In this document: piece by piece, positions 15,584 to 22,574 of the stretch
Position numbering within the stretch: position 1 is the first letter of the stretch
Layout: every line of letters begins with the position of its first letter
Source: Geodermatophilus marinus
Lineage (GTDB): Bacteria > Actinomycetota > Actinomycetes > Mycobacteriales > Geodermatophilaceae
Length of the DNA stretch: 43,163 nt
Assembly (NCBI RefSeq): GCF_003428645.1
Contig: NZ_QVQH01000033.1
Span: 1-43,163, forward strand
Direction: 5' to 3'
The notes under the pieces: generated by a model
The model's input: the letters and a program-made list of their open reading frames with translations, nothing else
Told to the model about the DNA's origin: nothing
The model's database searches: none
Translations under genes and position numbers: made by a program

Positions 15584-16783
15584 TCACGGGATCGGCGCGA
15601 CGGTGCCCGCAGTGCGCCGGCCCCCGGGGACGCCGCCGGCCGGCCGGTCGGTCACCGGGCGCGCCCGCCCGCCGGTTCTCCCGGGCGGCCAGGTGAGGGG
15701 CACCTCGGTGATCCGCGGCGCCCCGCGGAGGTAGCCGACCAGCTCCCGCGGCGCGTACCGCTGCCCGGGGTCCTCGCGCCGCACGACCGCGCTGCGCGCC
15801 GCCGCCTCGGTCGCGGCGTCCGTCGCGCCGATCGGCCGGTGGTACGGCCGCAGCACGCGGAAGACCCACCGCCGGGAGTCGTGCAGCCGGCCGCGCGGAT
15901 CGGGGTCCACCGGGAAGGTGCGGCCGTCGAACCGCGTCGGTGCTCCGCCGCCCGGCCGCCGGAAGGCGTCCTCCCGGAAGGCGAGGCCGCAGGACTCCGC
16001 GCGCTGGACCATCCACAGCAGCGCGATGTCGGCCAGGGCGGAGTCGCGGTGCCCTCCGCCGACGTCGCAGTGGTCCCCGCTGAACCAGACCTGCTCGACG
16101 CGCTGGTCCTCGGCACCGGGGTCGCGCTGCCACAGGGTGGGTGCGAACGGGCGTCGCAGCTCGTCGACCGCCAGCGCCTGGCAGGCGGCCTCGACCGTCG
16201 TGCTCAGCCGGGTGTCGTGGAACCCCCAGCGGCGGTTCACCAGCGCGGCCAGCCCCAGGCCGACCGACGGGATGCCGACGGAGCCCACCGTGTCCCACAC
16301 CCCGACGAAGCCCACCCGCGGACCGTGGGCGTAGGAGCGCCGGAACAGCCGCGCCTCGAGGTGGGAGGGGCGGACGGCGCGTGACCGGTACAGCGCGTAG
16401 GCCTGGTCGAGCCGGCCGGCGTGCCGCCGTTGCAGGACCCCGCACTTGTGGATCAGGCCGACCGTGCTGCGCGCGGTGTACGCGCCCCGGCTGAACCCGA
16501 AGAAGAACAGCTCGTCCCCCGGGTCGTAGTTCTCCACGACGAACCGGTAGGCGTCCTTGACGTTGCGGGACAGCCCCACGCCCACCGCTCCCCCGCGCAG
16601 GCGCTCACCCGGCCTCGTGCCCAGACCGGGCTGGTAGCAGACGCGCTGCTCGACGCCCTCGCCGTCCTCGTCGGCGATGCCGAGGGCGACCTTCGTGACG
16701 TTGGTGGGGCACGGCCGGCCGTCGCGCTCCTGGTCGGCGGTGTTCCACGTGCCGTCGCAGCACAGCACCAGGCGCTTGGGCAT
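15584..16783 (-). CDS. DUF2235 alpha/beta-hydrolase (Tle1-like lipase fold)
   Basis: A 399-residue protein of the DUF2235 family, which includes the catalytic domain of Tle1 phospholipase effectors. It begins KRLVLCCDGTWNTADQ, has the nucleophile elbow GFSRGAY with Ser98, and then FVGVWDTVGSVG and VWFSGDHCDVGGGHRDSALA, which supply the Asp and His side of the triad. It has no secretion signal and no type VI genes nearby, so a phospholipase or esterase role inside the cell is inferred from the fold only. A direct-repeat box sits 58 bases upstream. Confidence 0.88.
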   Translation of the reverse strand: MPKRLVLCCDGTWNTADQERDGRPCPTNVTKVALGIADEDGEGVEQRVCYQPGLGTRPGERLRGGAVGVGLSRNVKDAYRFVVENYDPGDELFFFGFSRGAYTARSTVGLIHKCGVLQRRHAGRLDQAYALYRSRAVRPSHLEARLFRRSYAHGPRVGFVGVWDTVGSVGIPSVGLGLAALVNRRWGFHDTRLSTTVEAACQALAVDELRRPFAPTLWQRDPGAEDQRVEQVWFSGDHCDVGGGHRDSALADIALLWMVQRAESCGLAFREDAFRRPGGGAPTRFDGRTFPVDPDPRGRLHDSRRWVFRVLRPYHRPIGATDAATEAAARSAVVRREDPGQRYAPRELVGYLRGAPRITEVPLTWPPGRTGGRARPVTDRPAGGVPGGRRTAGTVAPIP

Positions 16784-16840
16784 GACCCCTCCTCGGGGAC
16801 GGTTCCTCCGGCGGAGGTGCGCGACGCTACGACCGAGCCC

Positions 16841-16858
16841 GTCACGGGTCCGTCACCG
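16841..16858 (+). promoter_or_regulatory. GTCACGG-N3-CGTCACCG box, copy 2
   Basis: This direct repeat (GTCAC GGGTCC GTCAC CG) lies in the 104-base gap upstream of the DUF2235 gene. It is near-identical to the copies at 17962 and 18169. The distance to the gene start suits a promoter-proximal regulator site. Confidence 0.5.
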
Positions 16859-16887
16859 CCGCGTCGTCCCCCGGCGGGTGGCCGACG

Positions 16888-17793
16888 TCAGGGCAGGTCG
16901 CGGATCTGGGCGGCGGTCCCGACGGTGAGCTCCGGGGCGCCGCGGAACTCGTGCAGGCGCCCGCTGACGTAGGCGTAGCTGCGTCGCGGGTGGGTGTCGT
17001 CGGCCGTCAGGTAGCGGTCGTCGAGCAGGGACAGGACCGCGCGCCCGTGCTCGGACTCGATGTCGGGGACGAGCAGCGCGAACGGCTGGGCGCGGGACCC
17101 GATGCCCACGACGGCCCGGTGCCGGCCCACCCGGGTGTAGCCGGCCAGTTCGGTGAAGACCGTGACCTCCGCTCGCTCCGCGGCCAGCCGCTGCAGCTCC
17201 TCGTAGTCCAGCCGCGTGTCCAGCAGCCGCGGGTCGACCGCCCGCCGCCTGCGGTAGTCGTCGACCAGCGCGGCGCGCAGCGCCCACCACGTGCCGAGCA
17301 GCGCGTAGTTGCGCATCTCCGAGCCGTTGACGGTGACCTGGTCCCAGACGCCGGTGTGCGCGGCCTGCGCCGCCCGCTCGGCCGTGACGTACCGGTCCCG
17401 GTGGTCGTCGAACTCCGCGTGGCCGTACTTGGCGAAGTACGGGCTGAAGCCGGTTCGGATCATGTGCTCCTGGAAGTCCGTGTCGCCGCGGTGGGCGAAC
17501 ACCAGGAGCCGGCCGAAGTTGTCGCGGTAGCGCCGCAGGCAGACGTCGAGGTCCTCGGTGCCGGGGAACTCCAGGGTCACCGGCTCCCCGGCGGGGAAGA
17601 ACCGCTCGGCCTCCTCCTTGGCCCTCCGGCCCCACGGGGTGATCGGCTTGTCGCTGCCCGGGTTGGACTCCTCGGTGTCGAGGCACAGCAGCCGCAGGCG
17701 CTCCTCCCGGTCACCCAGCGGGACGACGAGCGTGTCCCCGTCCACGACCCGGGTGACCCGCGTGTCCACGGTCGTGCCCTTGGGCTGGCTCAT
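16888..17793 (-). CDS. Staphylococcal-nuclease-like (thermonuclease) protein with C-terminal extension
   Basis: A 301-residue protein. Residues 10-150 match the SNase fold: TRVVDGDTLVV (Asp18), RLLCLDTEE with Arg34, Asp39 and Glu42 in the positions of SNase Arg35, Asp40 and Glu43, and FGRLLVF (Arg95, as SNase Arg87). These are the calcium-binding and catalytic residues, so nuclease activity is plausible. The last 130 residues (ERAEVTVFTELAGYTRVGRH; FALLVPDIESEHGR) look like a separate beta-rich domain I cannot name. No signal peptide is seen, although many bacterial SNases are secreted. It is the first gene of the minus-strand hydrolase run. Confidence 0.85.
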   Translation of the reverse strand: MSQPKGTTVDTRVTRVVDGDTLVVPLGDREERLRLLCLDTEESNPGSDKPITPWGRRAKEEAERFFPAGEPVTLEFPGTEDLDVCLRRYRDNFGRLLVFAHRGDTDFQEHMIRTGFSPYFAKYGHAEFDDHRDRYVTAERAAQAAHTGVWDQVTVNGSEMRNYALLGTWWALRAALVDDYRRRRAVDPRLLDTRLDYEELQRLAAERAEVTVFTELAGYTRVGRHRAVVGIGSRAQPFALLVPDIESEHGRAVLSLLDDRYLTADDTHPRRSYAYVSGRLHEFRGAPELTVGTAAQIRDLP

Positions 17794-17961
17794 GTCGCCC
17801 TCCGCTCCGGGGTCGGTCGGCGGCCCGGGGCTGCCGGCCCCCCGGCGGCCGGTCCGCCACCCCGGCGCGGGACGGCCGGGCGTCCGGTTCGACGGCGAGC
17901 ACCTCGCGGTGCCGCCACCGCGCCCCCTCCTCCACTGCGCCGCAGACCCTAGGGAGCAGCC

Positions 17962-17979
17962 GTCACGGGAGCGTCACCG
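17962..17979 (+). promoter_or_regulatory. GTCACGG-N3-CGTCACCG box, copy 3
   Basis: GTCAC GGGAGC GTCAC CG lies 169 bases upstream of the nuclease gene, in the divergent region shared with the membrane-protein gene at 18348. It has the same orientation as copy 2. Confidence 0.5.
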
Positions 17980-18168
17980 GAGCCGTTCGGCTCCACCCAC
18001 CCGTCGGTCACCGGTCGGCGGCCCGGCGGGGAGGCGTCACCCGGCACCCGCGGGACGCGCACGCCGGCCCGCGAGAGGGGCGGCCGGCCCGGTGTTCGGG
18101 GACGCCGCGGACCTCTCGCTCGGCAGCCGCACCGACGTGCGTTCCCGGCGTCCCGCCCGGTCACGGCT

Positions 18169-18186
18169 CGGTGACGCCTCCGTGAC
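18169..18186 (-). promoter_or_regulatory. GTCACGG-N3-CGTCACCG box, copy 4 (opposite orientation)
   Basis: Read on the minus strand this is GTCAC GGAGGC GTCAC CG, one base different in the spacer region from copy 3 and inverted relative to it, about 190 bases away. It lies 162 bases upstream of the membrane-protein gene at 18348, facing the opposite way, as expected if each copy serves one of the two divergent genes. Confidence 0.5.
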
Positions 18187-18347
18187 GGCCGGCTCGGACG
18201 ATGGCCGGCACCCGCTGCCGGTGGACCCTCGGCCCCGACCGGAGAGGGGGCACGGCTCGTCGGACCACGTCCACGACAGCGCCCTCCTGCGCCCGCCGCG
18301 CCGAGGCACGCGCGGCGCGGGGCGCCGCAGTCGGTCGAGAGGAGCAG

Positions 18348-19043
18348 ATGGTGGCCACCCGCGCACCAGCACCGCCGCCGGAGTACGTGCCGCCCGCTGT
18401 CGACATCCCTCCGGTCGGCGGTCCCGTGTGGGTGGCGTGGCGGGAAGGCACGCTCACCCGAGCCGCGGAACTCGAGGCCCTCTGCTCGTGGGTGCTGGCG
18501 CAGGCCCCCTGCCAGGACGGTCGGGTCCTGGCGACGGCGATCCGGCGCCACCTCGAGGCGGCCAGGGAGGCGGCTCGCGTCGTCAAGCTCAACCCCCGCC
18601 GGCGGTTCCGCATGTTCCGCAACGGTCCGCTCATCGAACGGGCGGTGAGCAACATCGATGCTGCCGAGGCCCACCTCCTGAACCTCGCCCCGCCGGCCTA
18701 CCTCGTCGGCCAGATGCCGTGCCTGCTCAGGCACGTGCAGTGCCACCTCTCACCGACCGACCCGCGACGCCAGGAGTTCGATGCGATCGCCGGCAGGCTC
18801 GGGATCAGGGACCCGGACCACCCCGGGCTCGGCGAACCGCACGCCCCCGATCGGGCCGAGCGGGAGGAGGTCGTCCACGAGGAGCGCCGCACGATCGTGA
18901 ACATCGTGCGAGGGGCGAGCTCGGCAGCGCTGCGGGAACACGTCCGGTTGCGCAGCTTCCGGAACGTCGTGGTGGCCACCACCGCGTTCATGAGCCTCTT
19001 GGCGATCGGCGTGGCCCTCACGGGCATCCTCGGTCCGACCTGA
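18348..19043 (+). CDS. Membrane protein, 5' part of a frameshifted gene
   Basis: A 231-residue ORF starting at an ATG with GAGGAG just upstream. It has a Pro-rich lead, a helical soluble domain (LTRAAELEALCSWVLAQAPC; HLLNLAPPAYLVGQMPCLLR), a conserved-looking charged helix (REEVVHEERRTIVNIVRGAS) and one membrane helix (NVVVATTAFMSLLAIGVALT) just before the stop. The gene evidently continues: the -1 frame picks up as DLIPLCFAPQE straight after this point. I do not know the family name; similar full-length proteins in related organisms, as I recall them, run through the junction without a break. Confidence 0.7.
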   Translation: MVATRAPAPPPEYVPPAVDIPPVGGPVWVAWREGTLTRAAELEALCSWVLAQAPCQDGRVLATAIRRHLEAAREAARVVKLNPRRRFRMFRNGPLIERAVSNIDAAEAHLLNLAPPAYLVGQMPCLLRHVQCHLSPTDPRRQEFDAIAGRLGIRDPDHPGLGEPHAPDRAEREEVVHEERRTIVNIVRGASSAALREHVRLRSFRNVVVATTAFMSLLAIGVALTGILGPT

Positions 19044-19570
19044 TCCCGTTGTGCTTCGCGCCGCAGGAGGCCGGCGTGGCGATGGTCGTGTGCCCCACCG
19101 CGCAGTCCGGCCCCTTCGTCCCTCTCGGCGCGGGAGCCACCGCCCCGTCGGGCGGGACACCGCAGTCCGCCGTCCCCGAACGCGACATCGACGACGTCCT
19201 CCGTGAGACCGCCACCCGGCTGGACCTGATCGTGGTCGAGCTCGTGGGGCTGACCGCCGCTGCCATATCGAGCGCCGCGGCCATCCGTCGCCTGAAGGGG
19301 TCGGCCGAGCGGTACGGCCTGCCCGTGGCCCTCGCTGCCCTGAAGCTGCCGACGGGAGCGATCACCGCGTTCCTCGGCCTGCTCCTCGTCCGGGGCCAGT
19401 TCGTGCCCGGCCTGAGCGCGCTGGACACGTCCGCGCAGATCCTGGCCTGGGCGCTGGTGTTCGGGTACGCCCAGCAGCTGTTCACCCGCCTCGTCGACCA
19501 GCAGGGGCAGACCGTGCTGGACAGCGTGCGCACCTCCGAGAAACCCGCCGCCGGCCTCACGCCGGCGTGA
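19036..19570 (+). pseudogene. 3' part of the frameshifted membrane-protein gene
   Basis: This frame continues the upstream ORF after a -1 shift near 19036-19043. It reads LIPLCFAPQEAGVAMVVCPT, then three hydrophobic segments (DLIVVELVGLTAAAISSAAA; LPTGAITAFLGLLLVRGQF; ILAWALVFGYAQQLFTRLVD) and a polar tail. It lacks a ribosome site, though GTG 19076 and ATG 19082 are in frame. No canonical slippery heptamer is visible at the junction, so a mutation or a one-base sequencing error is more likely than programmed frameshifting. The coding quality of both halves suggests a recent event. Confidence 0.65.
19557..19570 (+). terminator. Palindrome across the stop of the frameshifted gene
   Basis: TCACGCCGGCGTGA is a perfect 14-base palindrome that includes the TGA stop. 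It might form a small hairpin ending this transcript, but there is no T-run and it could be chance. Confidence 0.25.
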
Positions 19571-19595
19571 CGTCCGGGGCCCGCGTCCCGTCGTG

Positions 19596-19624
19596 TTGAC
19601 AACTTTTCCTGTCAGGATGATGCT
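19596..19624 (+). promoter_or_regulatory. Promoter and candidate operator of the ArsR/SRPBCC operon
   Basis: TTGACA at 19596-19601 is a perfect -35 hexamer, with a weak -10 (GATGCT) 17 bases further on. Overlapping it is the inverted repeat TGACA-N8-TGTCA (19597-19614), well placed for repression by the regulator encoded just downstream. The AT-rich centre stands out from the flanks. Confidence 0.5.
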
Positions 19625-19630
19625 GGAGGG

Positions 19631-20245
19631 GTGCAGGACCTCGACGTCATCGCCGACCCGGCGGCCGCGGCCGCGGCCCTCGACCCCGTGCGCGCGCGGC
19701 TGCTGGCCGAGCTGCGCACGCCGGCCTCCGCGGCCGGCCTGGCCGAGCGCGTCGGCCTGAGCCGGCAGAAGGTCAACTACCACCTCCGCAAGCTGGAGGA
19801 GCACGGGCTCGTCGAGCCCTCCGGCACCCGGCGCTGGGGCGGTCTCACCGAGCGGCTCCTGTCGGCCACGGCGGCCGGCTACCTCGTCTCCCCGGAGGCG
19901 TTGGGCACCGCGGCCGCCGACCGGCCGGCCACCCGGGACCGCCTCTCCGCGGCCTACCTGCTCGCGCTCGCCGGGCGGGTCGTGCGCGAGGTCGGCGGCA
20001 TGGCCGCGCGGGCCCGCCGCACCGGCACGGCGCTCCCGGTCCTCGCCCTGGATGCCGACGTCCGCTTCGCCACGCCGGCCGACCGCGCGGCGTTCGCCGA
20101 GCAGCTGGCGGAGTCGGTGACCCGGCTCGTCGCCCGCTACCACGACGAGGACGCCGCCGAGGGCCGGTGGCAGCGCGTCGTCCTCGCCGTCCACCCCGTC
20201 CCCGCCGACGCCGCCGTCGGCCCGCCCCGCGAGGAGGAGCCGTGA
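19631..20245 (+). CDS. ArsR-type helix-turn-helix transcriptional regulator
   Basis: A 204-residue regulator. The winged helix covers about residues 15-70 (LDPVRARLLAELRTPASAAG; LAERVGLSRQKVNYHLRKLE; EHGLVEPSGTRRWGGLTER), and a ligand or dimer domain follows. The GTG at 19631 has GGAGGG directly upstream. Its stop overlaps the GTG of the SRPBCC gene by the GTGA arrangement, so both proteins are probably made together. A likely target is its own promoter. Confidence 0.85.
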   Translation: MQDLDVIADPAAAAAALDPVRARLLAELRTPASAAGLAERVGLSRQKVNYHLRKLEEHGLVEPSGTRRWGGLTERLLSATAAGYLVSPEALGTAAADRPATRDRLSAAYLLALAGRVVREVGGMAARARRTGTALPVLALDADVRFATPADRAAFAEQLAESVTRLVARYHDEDAAEGRWQRVVLAVHPVPADAAVGPPREEEP

Positions 20246-21057
20246 CCCGCTACGACCCCGACGACCCGAGCGCCCGCGTCTCCGCCCACGTCACGGAGGT
20301 CCCGGGCGAGCCCGAGGAGGTGTGGCGCGCGATCGCCACCGGGCCCGGCATCTCGACCTGGTTCGTCCCGGCCGAGGTCGAGGAGCGCGAGGGCGGGCGG
20401 ATCGTGACCCACCACGGCCCCTTCGGCACCTCCGCGGGGGTGGTCACCGCCTGGGAGCCCCCGCACCGCTTCGCCTACGAGGAGCGCGACTGGGACCCCG
20501 ACGCACCCGACGCCCCGCCGTGGGCGACCGAGCTGCTCGTCGAGTCGCGCGGTGGCGGCACGTGCGTCGTCCGGCTGGTGAGCGGCTTCTTCACCGGCGG
20601 GGAGGGCTGGGAGGAGCAGCTGGAGGGCACCGACGAGGGGTGGCGCGGCGCCCTGCGCACGCTGCGGCTGGCGCTGACCCACTTCCCGGGGCTGCCGGTG
20701 GCGTCGATGGAGGTCTTCGGGTCGCTGACCGGCCGGTCGGCCGACGACGCCGCCGGCGAGCTGCTGCCCGCCCTGGGGCTCGCCGGCGCCTCCCCCGGCG
20801 ACCGGGTCGACCTCGACGGCGGCGCGCCACCGACGACGGGGACGGTGGTCGATGCCGGGCCCCGCGGCGTCACCCTCCACGTCGAGCGGCCGCACCCGGG
20901 CGTCCTCGAGGTGGCCGCGTTCTCCCACGGCGGCACCACCGTCGCCGTGCGGGCACACCTGTTCGGTGCGGGCGGGACGGAAGCCGCGGCCCGGGAGGCA
21001 CCGCGCTGGACGGCGTGGCTCGGCGAGCACCTGCCCGGCTTCTCCCCGCTGACCTGA
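20242..21057 (+). CDS. SRPBCC (AHSA1-like) domain protein
   Basis: A 271-residue protein. The first 150 residues show the START/Bet v1-like AHSA1 pattern: VPGEPEEVWRAIATGPGIST, WFVPAEVEEREGG, TAWEPPHRFAYEERDW and EGWRGALRTLRLAL. About 100 further residues (VDLDGGAPPTTGTVVDAGPR) form a second region that looks like a degenerate copy of the fold. Pairs of an ArsR regulator and an AHSA1 protein are common; the latter probably binds a hydrophobic ligand. Translation is coupled to the regulator. Confidence 0.85.
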   Translation: MTRYDPDDPSARVSAHVTEVPGEPEEVWRAIATGPGISTWFVPAEVEEREGGRIVTHHGPFGTSAGVVTAWEPPHRFAYEERDWDPDAPDAPPWATELLVESRGGGTCVVRLVSGFFTGGEGWEEQLEGTDEGWRGALRTLRLALTHFPGLPVASMEVFGSLTGRSADDAAGELLPALGLAGASPGDRVDLDGGAPPTTGTVVDAGPRGVTLHVERPHPGVLEVAAFSHGGTTVAVRAHLFGAGGTEAAAREAPRWTAWLGEHLPGFSPLT

Positions 21058-21221
21058 CGCGCCGGCACGGCGGGCGGCTCGGGGCACCCGACGCCGGAGC
21101 GGCGGTCGGTCACGGGGGTCCGGGTCGGACGGTGTCGGCGAATTGCCGGTTGCGGACGGCGGCGGCACGATCTCCTCGGGGCAGCAGAGCCCGGCCCCCG
21201 AGCGGAGTCGGGTGGTGACGC

Positions 21222-22163
21222 GTGGCTCGCGACGAGGATCCCGGCCCCGGTGGGGGGGTCGGCGACTGGGCGGACGCCGAGCGGCTGCTGCGCGCCCTGG
21301 GTCACGCGGTCATCGCCACCGACCTCGAGGGCCGCATCGTCCGGTGGAACGACGCCGCCGAGCGGCTGTACGGCTGGACCGCCGAGGAGATCCTGGGCCG
21401 CGACATCGCGGAGGTGACGGTCCCCGAGGCGGGGCAGGAGCACGGCGACGAGATCATGCGGGCGCTGCGCGGGGGCCGGCCCTGGTCCGGCGGCTTCACC
21501 GTCGTCCGCAAGGACGGGTCGACGTTCTCCGCGCTCGTGACCGACGTCGGCGTGCGCGACGACGACGGTCGCCTGGTCGGCATCGTCGGGGTGTCCACCG
21601 ACCTCGGCCACGCGCTGCGGCCGCTGCTGGCGCGCTCGTCGGACGCCGTCCTGGTGACGTCCCGGGACGGGGCCGTCTCCTACGCCAGCCCGGCCTTCAC
21701 CCGGCTGTTCGGGTGGTCGCCGGAGAGCGTCCACGGGGTGCGCGTGCAGGACCTCGTGCACCCCGACGACCGGGCGGTCGCACTGGGGCCGCCCGCCCCG
21801 GACCGGCACGGCGGACCCTCCGCGCCCGAGTGCCGGCTGCGCTGCCCCGACGGCTCCTGGCGCCGGGTCGAGATGGTCGTCACCGACCTGCTCGACGACC
21901 CCGCGGTCGCGGGCCGGATCTGCAACGTCCGGGACGTCACCGAGCGGCAGGAGGCGCAGGACCGGCTGGCCGAGCTCAACGAGCAGCTGGAGACCGCACT
22001 GGCGTCCCGGGTCGTCATCGAGCAGGCCAAGGGCGTGCTGGCCGAGCGCCGCGGGATCTCCGTCGACGAGGCGTTCCGGGTCCTGCGCAAGCACGCGCGG
22101 GACCGCAACGCGTCGCTGAAGGACGTCGCGACCGCGGTCGTCACCCTCGGGCTGGCGCCCTGA
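21222..22163 (+). CDS. PAS-PAS-ANTAR RNA-binding regulator
   Basis: A 313-residue protein with PAS domain 1 at about 20-130 (GHAVIATDLEGRIVRWNDAA; LYGWTAEEILGRD), PAS domain 2 at about 135-245 (AVLVTSRDGAVSYASPAFTR; LFGWSPESVHG) and a C-terminal ANTAR domain at about 255-310 (ALASRVVIEQAKGVLAERRG; VDEAFRVLRKHARDRN; LKDVATAVV). ANTAR domains bind paired RNA hairpins and act as antiterminators, so this is probably a sensor that controls transcripts elsewhere. No heme or flavin ligand can be read with certainty. The start is a GTG at 21222. Confidence 0.88.
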   Translation: MARDEDPGPGGGVGDWADAERLLRALGHAVIATDLEGRIVRWNDAAERLYGWTAEEILGRDIAEVTVPEAGQEHGDEIMRALRGGRPWSGGFTVVRKDGSTFSALVTDVGVRDDDGRLVGIVGVSTDLGHALRPLLARSSDAVLVTSRDGAVSYASPAFTRLFGWSPESVHGVRVQDLVHPDDRAVALGPPAPDRHGGPSAPECRLRCPDGSWRRVEMVVTDLLDDPAVAGRICNVRDVTERQEAQDRLAELNEQLETALASRVVIEQAKGVLAERRGISVDEAFRVLRKHARDRNASLKDVATAVVTLGLAP

Positions 22164-22319
22164 GCCGCGCCCGGCGGCGCGGCGGTCCCGTGGCCCCGCG
22201 GGGTCGGGGCGACTAACGTGGAACCCGGCCGCCCCGCGGCCCTCCGCCCCGGTCCCCGGCGGAACCCGGTCGTTCCGGTCCACGGCGACGCCCCCCGGCA
22301 GGTGCGAAGTGGAACGCCG

Positions 22320-22574
22320 ATGACCGATCCCGCCTTCTTCCCGACCGTCCTCGTCGACCCGCGGGCACCCGCGGCGGCCCGCCCCCGTCCCACACCGCTC
22401 CCGGTCGCCCGGGTGAACGCCGAGGGGGCTGCGGGCCGCCTCCACCTCGTCGACGGGGACGGCGCCTCGTTGTGCGAGCTGATCCCGGCACGGCAGCTCG
22501 AGCGGCTGCCCCTGCCCTGGTGCGACGTCGTCACCACCGCCCGGTGCCGGGTCTGCGCGGCGCTCGCCTCCTGA
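22320..22574 (+). CDS. Small cysteine-containing hypothetical protein
   Basis: An 84-residue protein with Pro/Ala-rich start (TDPAFFPTVLVDPRAPAAAR) and a C-terminal region with four Cys (ASLCELI; PWCDVV; ARCRVCAAL). A CxxC near the end suggests a metal site or disulfide. It lies 156 bases after the ANTAR gene and its last 44 bases overlap the convergent MFS gene. I do not recognise a family. The frame has good third-position GC and the ATG is preceded by a purine stretch. Confidence 0.6.
   Translation: MTDPAFFPTVLVDPRAPAAARPRPTPLPVARVNAEGAAGRLHLVDGDGASLCELIPARQLERLPLPWCDVVTTARCRVCAALAS

Larger units (their letters stand above)
17794..18347. other. 554-base divergent regulatory region
   Basis: No gene here is supported on either strand; the open frames are Pro/Arg/Gly-rich shadows. 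The region separates the nuclease gene from the divergent membrane-protein gene and holds two inverted copies of the GTCAC direct-repeat box. Its length is unusual in a window where most gaps are below 200 bases. Confidence 0.5.

Noticed and set aside
19030..19045. Programmed -1 ribosomal frameshift
   Set aside because: I find no X-XXY-YYZ heptamer at the junction. A mutation or sequencing error fits better.
18698..20194. A 498-codon minus-strand frame over the frameshifted gene and ArsR gene
   Set aside because: It has no recognisable domain and opposes two well supported plus-strand genes.
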